Source: an uncultured Eubacterium sp.
GTDB lineage: Bacteria; Bacillota; Clostridia; Lachnospirales; Lachnospiraceae
DNA length: 10,612 nucleotides
Reading direction: 5' to 3'
NCBI GenBank assembly: GCA_910584065.1
Contig: CAJTZN010000074.1
Coordinates: forward strand, 1-10,612
In this document: in pieces, positions 5,945 through 10,612 of the stretch
How the letters are laid out: every line of letters starts with the position of its first letter
Numbering within the stretch: position 1 is the stretch's first letter
Program-made: the position numbers and the translations under genes
The notes under the pieces: generated by a model
The model's input: the letters and a program-made list of their open reading frames with translations, nothing else
The model's database searches: none
What the model was told of the DNA's origin: nothing

Positions 5945-7723
5945 ATGAATAGTAAGATGAAAAGGACGGCGGCGGTCGTATTGCTTTTTTCGATGGCGGC
6001 GGGAACGGGGTATTTCCAGCCGGGGATGGGGCAGGTGTCAGCGGCTGCCGGCCCTAAGCTGAGCAAGAAGAAAGTGAAGATCCAAGAGAAGAAATCGGTG
6101 AAGATCACATTGAAAAACAAGGCGGGGGCAAAGAAGGTCAAGTGGTCGATCACCAATAAAAGGGTGGCGACGATCAAAATAAAAGGCGCTTCGGTAACCG
6201 TGAAGGGGAAAAAGGCCGGGAATACGAGACTGACCTGCCGGTTTTCCTATCACGGGAAGAAGAAAACACTGAAGTGTAATGTGACGGTAAAGAAGGTGAA
6301 CCGGTCGATAGGAGGCGGCACAGGGAATGTTCCTTCCATACAGAATACACAGGCGCCGCCGGCTCCGCAGCAGTCACAGCAGCCGGGAAATCCGGGAGTG
6401 ACACAACCGCCCGCGCAGACGCCGGCAGCGACCGGAACGCCGGAACCGATCCCTGTTTTGGACGACGTGGATGCAAGTAAGAAGTATGAGATTCAGGGAA
6501 GCCTGAAAGGGGCGTACCAGCGGTTCTTTGGAAATGTGGGCACATCGGTGAACATTTTCCAGATCGAGCCTTCCAACAGTATTTTTGAGAACGCCGGCGA
6601 TATGTTTGCGTTTACAAAGAGCCAGTATAACAGCATCACGCCGGAAAATGAGACGAAGCCGTGCCGCCTTTTGAATACGGGATCTGATTTTAATGACTAT
6701 TTTGCCACTGATTTTAAGGCGCAGACGATGCCTGTCGCGGAGGCAAAAGCGGATCCGCACTATTATGTGCCGGACAATTATAAGGAGGAAGTCTGTCCGA
6801 AGATCAACTATTCCCAGTTTGATATTTTCATGAAAAAGGCCGCTGAAAATGGTATGCGCATCCGCTTCCACGCGTTCGTATGGCATCAGCAGACGCCGGA
6901 CTGGCTGTTTAAAGAGGACTTTGACGCCGAGAGAAACTGGGTGACGCCGGAAGTGATGGATGCGAGACTTGAGTACTATATCAAATCGGTGATCCGCTAT
7001 ATCACGCTGAAAGAACAGGAACTGGGATGCGACGTCGTTTACTGCTACGACGTGGCCAATGAGTATTTCCACAATAACGATAAGCAGGATAAAGATAACA
7101 GCTATATAAAATCGTATTGGGATGAGGTGTATTACCCCGATAATAAGCTGGATAAAAACACCGGAAAATATGAGCAGGTCGCAGAACCGGTATACATCAA
7201 ACGCGCGTTTACGTACGCGAGGGAGATTTTGGACAGCTATGGGAAAAAAGATGTGTCCCTGTTCTATAATGACTACAATACGTATATGGTATCCGATTCG
7301 ATCCTGAAGCTGGTCGAGTACATCAATCAGGATCAGATGCTTTGCGACGGGATCGGCATGCAGAGCCATTTGGATGTGAGTTATCCTACCGTGGAAAATT
7401 ACGCGGCGACGCTGAGAAAATTCCTGGCCTGCGAGAAGCTGCGCGAGGTGCAGATCACCGAACTGGATGTGACGGCGGGATCGAGCGATAATCTGTTGAA
7501 GCGGCAGATGGATTATTATTATAATCTGATGAAGGCAATCCTCGAGGTGAGAAAAGATTATCCCGGCAAGATTACGGGCCTGACGTTCTGGGGACTGTAC
7601 GATGGATTTTCCTGGAGACGGGAAAAGTATCCGCTTCTGTTCGCGAGTACGACAGAGGCGAAGGGGGCATATTACAAAGTGCTCCAGGCAGCAGCGGAGG
7701 CGGTAGAAGAGGGGCAGGGATAA
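5945..7723 (+). CDS. Secreted GH10 endo-1,4-beta-xylanase with N-terminal Ig-like domain
   Basis: 592 residues. A signal peptide (basic MNSKMKR, hydrophobic to about residue 23, cleavage near VSAAA at 31-35) is followed by a Lys-rich Big_2-like Ig domain (about 37-117: KWSITNKRVATI, VTVKGKKAGNTRLT), then a Pro/Gln/Thr linker (about 122-172), then the glycoside hydrolase family 10 barrel (about 180-585). Catalytic signatures: TPENETKP (232-239), HAFVWHQQTPDWLF (309-322), YDVANE with acid/base Glu373, IGMQSHLD (470-477), ITELDV with nucleophile Glu506, and FWGLYDGFSW (548-557). It should cut internal beta-1,4 bonds of xylan outside the cell, retaining configuration. There is no LPxTG, no dockerin and no S-layer motif, so anchoring, if any, would rest on the basic Ig domain. 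AAAAGGAG lies 6 bases before the start. It is separated by 61 bases without a clear promoter from the small genes upstream. No other xylan genes are near. Confidence 0.95.
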   Translation: MNSKMKRTAAVVLLFSMAAGTGYFQPGMGQVSAAAGPKLSKKKVKIQEKKSVKITLKNKAGAKKVKWSITNKRVATIKIKGASVTVKGKKAGNTRLTCRFSYHGKKKTLKCNVTVKKVNRSIGGGTGNVPSIQNTQAPPAPQQSQQPGNPGVTQPPAQTPAATGTPEPIPVLDDVDASKKYEIQGSLKGAYQRFFGNVGTSVNIFQIEPSNSIFENAGDMFAFTKSQYNSITPENETKPCRLLNTGSDFNDYFATDFKAQTMPVAEAKADPHYYVPDNYKEEVCPKINYSQFDIFMKKAAENGMRIRFHAFVWHQQTPDWLFKEDFDAERNWVTPEVMDARLEYYIKSVIRYITLKEQELGCDVVYCYDVANEYFHNNDKQDKDNSYIKSYWDEVYYPDNKLDKNTGKYEQVAEPVYIKRAFTYAREILDSYGKKDVSLFYNDYNTYMVSDSILKLVEYINQDQMLCDGIGMQSHLDVSYPTVENYAATLRKFLACEKLREVQITELDVTAGSSDNLLKRQMDYYYNLMKAILEVRKDYPGKITGLTFWGLYDGFSWRREKYPLLFASTTEAKGAYYKVLQAAAEAVEEGQG

Positions 7724-7772
7724 AGGATCTGGCGAAGGAAGAAACGTTACGCGCCATAGATTTTGATCAGGT

Positions 7773-7834
7773 AAAAGGGGGGCTGTCGGGAAATAGATTG
7801 TTGAAATTTTCTATTTCCCGACAGCCCCTTTTTT
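7773..7834. terminator. Long bidirectional rho-independent terminator
   Basis: Two 19-base exact inverted arms (7779-7797 and 7810-7828, beginning GGGGCTGTCGGG) enclose a 12-base loop. The stem extends by two G:U and four A:T pairs into an A-run at 7773-7776 and a T-run at 7829-7834. It serves the xylanase gene on the plus strand and, read the other way (stem followed by TTTTAC), the convergent LRR gene. Confidence 0.93.
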
Positions 7835-7885
7835 GGCACATTTATTTATTTCATTTTCATCATCTCATTTTTTAGCATCCATCTG

Positions 7886-10555
7886 TTATTTCTTTTTGAG
7901 CTTCATCGTCTTTTTATATCCGGTTTTTGTACCCAGCTTCTTTTTATAACTCTTGATCAGCTTTTTCGGTACTTTGATGATCGCTTTTTTCGAAATTCCC
8001 TTGATGGCGTTATCTGCGATATCCACGACGCTGTTTGCGTTGATCGTGATGGACTGCAGTTTTTTGCAGCCGTAAAAGGCGTTCTTTCCCAGTTCGTCAA
8101 TTGATTTCGGTAAAACGATACTTTTCAGTTTCGTACATTTGCGGAACGAGGAGGCGCCGATGATCTCGACCGAACGTCCCATCTTAATCGACGTAACATT
8201 TTTGCAGCCGTAAAATGCGTAGTCTTCGATGCTAGTTACGTTATTGCCGATCACGATCGATGTCAGTTTCGTGTTTTTGTAAAACGCGTTTTTCCCGATC
8301 GAGGTAACTTTGTATGTTTTTCCATCGCATGTGACCGTGGCCGGGATATTGAGGGTCTTCAGATCCTTGCTTGATGTGCTGGAAATCTCTACCTCGCCTT
8401 CTTCTTCATCTGTGATGTGATAAAGAAGATTCTGGCTGATCAGGGTATCGTCCTTACTGTATACGCTGTCTTTTCCGGAACTGTATGGCAGAATCGTAAA
8501 ATTCATGCGGGCAGCGCCGGTGTAATGATTGATTCCCTGAACGACAGCATAGGCAGTACCTTCATTGATATTTGCCTCATAGGTCAATGCGTAATCCACA
8601 TTCTGTACAAGCGTTTTACCATTTAAAACTACCGTTACATTTGGTTTCTTTTCAGAACCGTCAAATGTGTATATCGTATCGGACAATGTCATAGCCGCCT
8701 GTTCCAGGGAAATCCTCTCGATCGTATACGAAATAACTTTCTCTCCCTTGTAGGTTCCTTTTCCAGTTACCGTAACGGTTGCTTCTCCCGGCTCGGTATC
8801 ATTTGCGTAGGTCAGTTCGTAATCCGTTCCTTCGGTTAGCAGTTTTCCCTCCGGATCCTTTACGGTAACGGCCGGTTTTTTGGAACTGCCATCATATAAA
8901 ACGGATGTATAGGCCAACGATATGTCATAGTCTGCCATCGGCGTTTTATAAATGGTGTACGTCATTTCTGCGCTTCCCTGACAGGTGCCTATCCCTGTCA
9001 CGGTAACGGTCGCGGTACCCTCGTCGATATCATTTTTGTAAGCCAGGGTGTAATCTTTTCCCTCAACCAGTGCTTCTTCCTCGTACTTTACCGTTACGTC
9101 AGGATCCTGTTTTTCTCCATTATACAGAGTTTCCTGATATTCGAGGCTGATGTCGCATTTCTCCAGCGGACGATATATTTCAAAGTTATATTCCCGTTCG
9201 CCTTTCCATAACCCCAGCCCCTTGAAAATGATTGACGCTGTTCCGCAATTTTTGTTGTTTTTGTATGAAACTTCGTAATCTTTACCGTTCTTCAAGGTGA
9301 AAAAGGTGTTTTTACTAGTATAAGTAACTCCTGAATCGGGAACGTAAATTGGTTTGCCTGTATATTCATATTGCTTGGCTCCTGGATCAAACCCGAGATT
9401 AGTAGGAATTGCGGCGAAATCAATTCCTTCTTTCGCGTCTGCGTAGTGTACCTGATTCTCTTTACAATACTCAATCTGATAGTCGTTCGTGCAAAGAACA
9501 AGACAGTGTTCCGGAAAATTGTCCTCTCCTATGTAGGTCAGTGAGGCGGGAAGCGCTATAATGCAGCCTGGATGCATTGTCAAATGTTGTTTCAATGCCT
9601 GATTTCCGAGTTTCTCCAGATTGGCAGGAAGAGTGATCGGCTCTTTACCGCTGTATAAACTGAATGCTTCATGACCAAATTCCTTAACAGTTGACGGGAT
9701 CTGAATCTCGTTAAGATCTGGACTGTCAAAAACTGAACTGGCATTAGAAAAATTTGTGCTTCCGATGACTTCCAGTCCTTCATGAAGAATCACTTTTTTC
9801 AGTTTATTACAACCAAAGAAAGCACCGCCCATAATTTGTTTTACGGTCTTTGGTACATCGATTTCAGTGATGGCACTAGTGTAAAAAGCATATTTTTCGA
9901 TGGTCTCTAATCCTTCATTTAATACGACTTTTTTCAACGATTTACAGTTGTCAAATGTCGATGGGTTAATACTTTGAACCTTTGAAGGTATTTCGATTTC
10001 CGATAGCGTAGAGCAGTGTGAAAAAGCGCTGTCACCAATCTGTTCAATCGTCTGGGGTAAGGTGATTTCTTTTAGAACTTCGCACTGATAGAAAGCACCA
10101 GTTCCAATTGATTTCAATCCTTCATGCAGAACAACCTTTTCCAGTGTGTTACACGTAGAAAAAGCATAGTCCCCGATCGTTGTAACGGATTGCGGTATGG
10201 TTATTTCCGTTAATTTTTCACAGTTTGCAAAACTGCTGTCTTTGATTTCCGTCAAAGTATTCGGCAAAGAAACCTGACTGATGTTCTTAAAGCCATAAAA
10301 ATGAATGGAGGTGATCCCTTCTGCCACGACCATTTTGGTTACGGATTCGGATTGTTCCGGTGTTGCTGACAGGTAACAGGCCCCTGTACCTGATATCGTC
10401 AACGTCCCTGTTTCCGCATCAAACTCTGTGGTACATCCCTCTGTCGTTTCGGTTTCCCCGGTTGTTTCTGCCGCCATCACAGATCCCGGCTGCGATGTCA
10501 GCATGAGTGCAGCCGTCATAAGGACGGCGAAGATACGTTTCATTTTTTTCTTCAT
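7886..10555 (-). CDS. Secreted BspA-like leucine-rich-repeat surface protein with Ig/MBG-like repeats
   Basis: 889 residues. The signal peptide (MKKKMKR, hydrophobic core, cleavage near VMAAE at 26-30) is followed by a Thr/Glu-rich spacer and a first LRR_5 array of about 23-residue units (about 75-355; consensus L-eI-iP--v--Ig--AF--C). Four Ig/MBG-like repeats of about 75 residues follow (about 386-461, 462-537, 538-613, 614-689; e.g. LVEGKDYTLAYKNDIDEGTATVTVTGIGT). A second LRR_5 module (about 712-860) and a basic tail ending KTMKLKKK close the protein. LRR_5 proteins of this BspA type are known or presumed adhesins; the Ig repeats probably act as stalk. No LPxTG or membrane anchor is visible, and the Lys-rich end may bind anionic wall polymers. 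ATG 10555 is supported by GGGAGG 7 bases upstream. It converges on the xylanase gene. The binding partner is unknown. Confidence 0.92.
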   Translation of the reverse strand: MKKKMKRIFAVLMTAALMLTSQPGSVMAAETTGETETTEGCTTEFDAETGTLTISGTGACYLSATPEQSESVTKMVVAEGITSIHFYGFKNISQVSLPNTLTEIKDSSFANCEKLTEITIPQSVTTIGDYAFSTCNTLEKVVLHEGLKSIGTGAFYQCEVLKEITLPQTIEQIGDSAFSHCSTLSEIEIPSKVQSINPSTFDNCKSLKKVVLNEGLETIEKYAFYTSAITEIDVPKTVKQIMGGAFFGCNKLKKVILHEGLEVIGSTNFSNASSVFDSPDLNEIQIPSTVKEFGHEAFSLYSGKEPITLPANLEKLGNQALKQHLTMHPGCIIALPASLTYIGEDNFPEHCLVLCTNDYQIEYCKENQVHYADAKEGIDFAAIPTNLGFDPGAKQYEYTGKPIYVPDSGVTYTSKNTFFTLKNGKDYEVSYKNNKNCGTASIIFKGLGLWKGEREYNFEIYRPLEKCDISLEYQETLYNGEKQDPDVTVKYEEEALVEGKDYTLAYKNDIDEGTATVTVTGIGTCQGSAEMTYTIYKTPMADYDISLAYTSVLYDGSSKKPAVTVKDPEGKLLTEGTDYELTYANDTEPGEATVTVTGKGTYKGEKVISYTIERISLEQAAMTLSDTIYTFDGSEKKPNVTVVLNGKTLVQNVDYALTYEANINEGTAYAVVQGINHYTGAARMNFTILPYSSGKDSVYSKDDTLISQNLLYHITDEEEGEVEISSTSSKDLKTLNIPATVTCDGKTYKVTSIGKNAFYKNTKLTSIVIGNNVTSIEDYAFYGCKNVTSIKMGRSVEIIGASSFRKCTKLKSIVLPKSIDELGKNAFYGCKKLQSITINANSVVDIADNAIKGISKKAIIKVPKKLIKSYKKKLGTKTGYKKTMKLKKK

Positions 10556-10580
10556 CCTTTTTCCTCCCTATATTGTCAAG

Positions 10581-10605
10581 TGATTTTTCCTTAAAAATCA
10601 AGGAA
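10581..10605. promoter_or_regulatory. Nested, mutually exclusive inverted repeats upstream of the LRR gene
   Basis: TGATTTTT (10581-10588) and AAAAATCA (10593-10600) are exact inverted repeats around CCTT. Overlapping them, TTCCTT (10587-10592) and AAGGAA (10600-10605) form a second exact pair. They lie 25-50 bases upstream of the LRR start, where promoter or operator would be expected. A clean promoter could not be fixed: TTGACA occurs only about 20 bases before the start codon, and TTGATT-18-GACAAT is a weak alternative. Part of the region lies outside the window. Confidence 0.35.
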
Positions 10606-10612
10606 TTTTTGA

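Noticed and set aside
6374..7369. 331-codon minus-strand frame opposite the xylanase
   Set aside because: Complementary shadow of the GH10 coding sequence; composition is Ile/Arg/His-biased with no motif and no ribosome binding site context.
7779..7828. Mobile-element terminal inverted repeats or a CRISPR repeat
   Set aside because: A single hairpin with a 12-base loop, flanked by A- and T-runs between convergent genes, is explained by a two-way terminator.

Overview
The window looks like chromosome from a Firmicute of the Clostridia, most likely a gut or rumen Lachnospiraceae. This is inferred from strong AGGAGG-type ribosome binding sites, the BlaI/M56 pair, the secreted BspA-like leucine-rich-repeat (LRR_5) protein with a Lys-rich tail, the Lys-rich Ig-like domain fused to a GH10 xylanase, and moderate GC with short spacers. 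Nothing points to a phage, IS element, CRISPR array or tRNA/rRNA gene.

Layout, left to right. (1) Positions 1-1180, minus strand: 5' two thirds of an AMP-forming acyl-CoA synthetase running off the left edge. (2) 1181-1383: a divergent regulatory region with two consensus-like sigma-A promoters and two inverted repeats. (3) 1384-3494, plus strand: a BlaI/MecI-type repressor overlapping by four bases (ATGA) an M56 (BlaR1-type) membrane metalloprotease. The protease ectodomain is not a penicillin-binding domain but a BspA-like LRR_5 module. (4) 3647-5158: ilvE (branched-chain aminotransferase) and luxS (AI-2 synthase/S-ribosylhomocysteine lyase), 12 bases apart behind a good promoter with a palindrome in the leader. 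(5) 5232-5883: two small unrecognised genes, the first Met-rich, whose reading frames overlap by about 257 bases. (6) 5945-7723: a secreted GH10 endo-xylanase with an N-terminal Big_2-like domain. (7) 7773-7834: a long two-way terminator between convergent genes. (8) 7886-10555, minus strand: a secreted 889-residue protein built LRR_5 - four Ig/MBG-like repeats - LRR_5 - basic tail, with nested inverted repeats upstream of it at the right edge.

How they may work together. The BlaI-M56 pair has the architecture of the beta-lactam sensing circuit: an extracellular signal activates the cytoplasmic protease, the repressor is inactivated, and genes are derepressed. The sensor head has been exchanged for an LRR module, and the same kind of module, with its 'GK-Y-V--IG--AFY-C' entry motif, sits at the C-terminus of the secreted LRR protein in this window. 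The most interesting possibility is therefore a cell-surface, protein- or glycan-sensing version of BlaR1/BlaI that does not respond to beta-lactams. The link to the neighbouring secreted LRR protein is inference only. The remaining genes are metabolic (amino acid transamination, methyl-cycle detoxification/AI-2, acyl-CoA activation) or for plant cell wall degradation.
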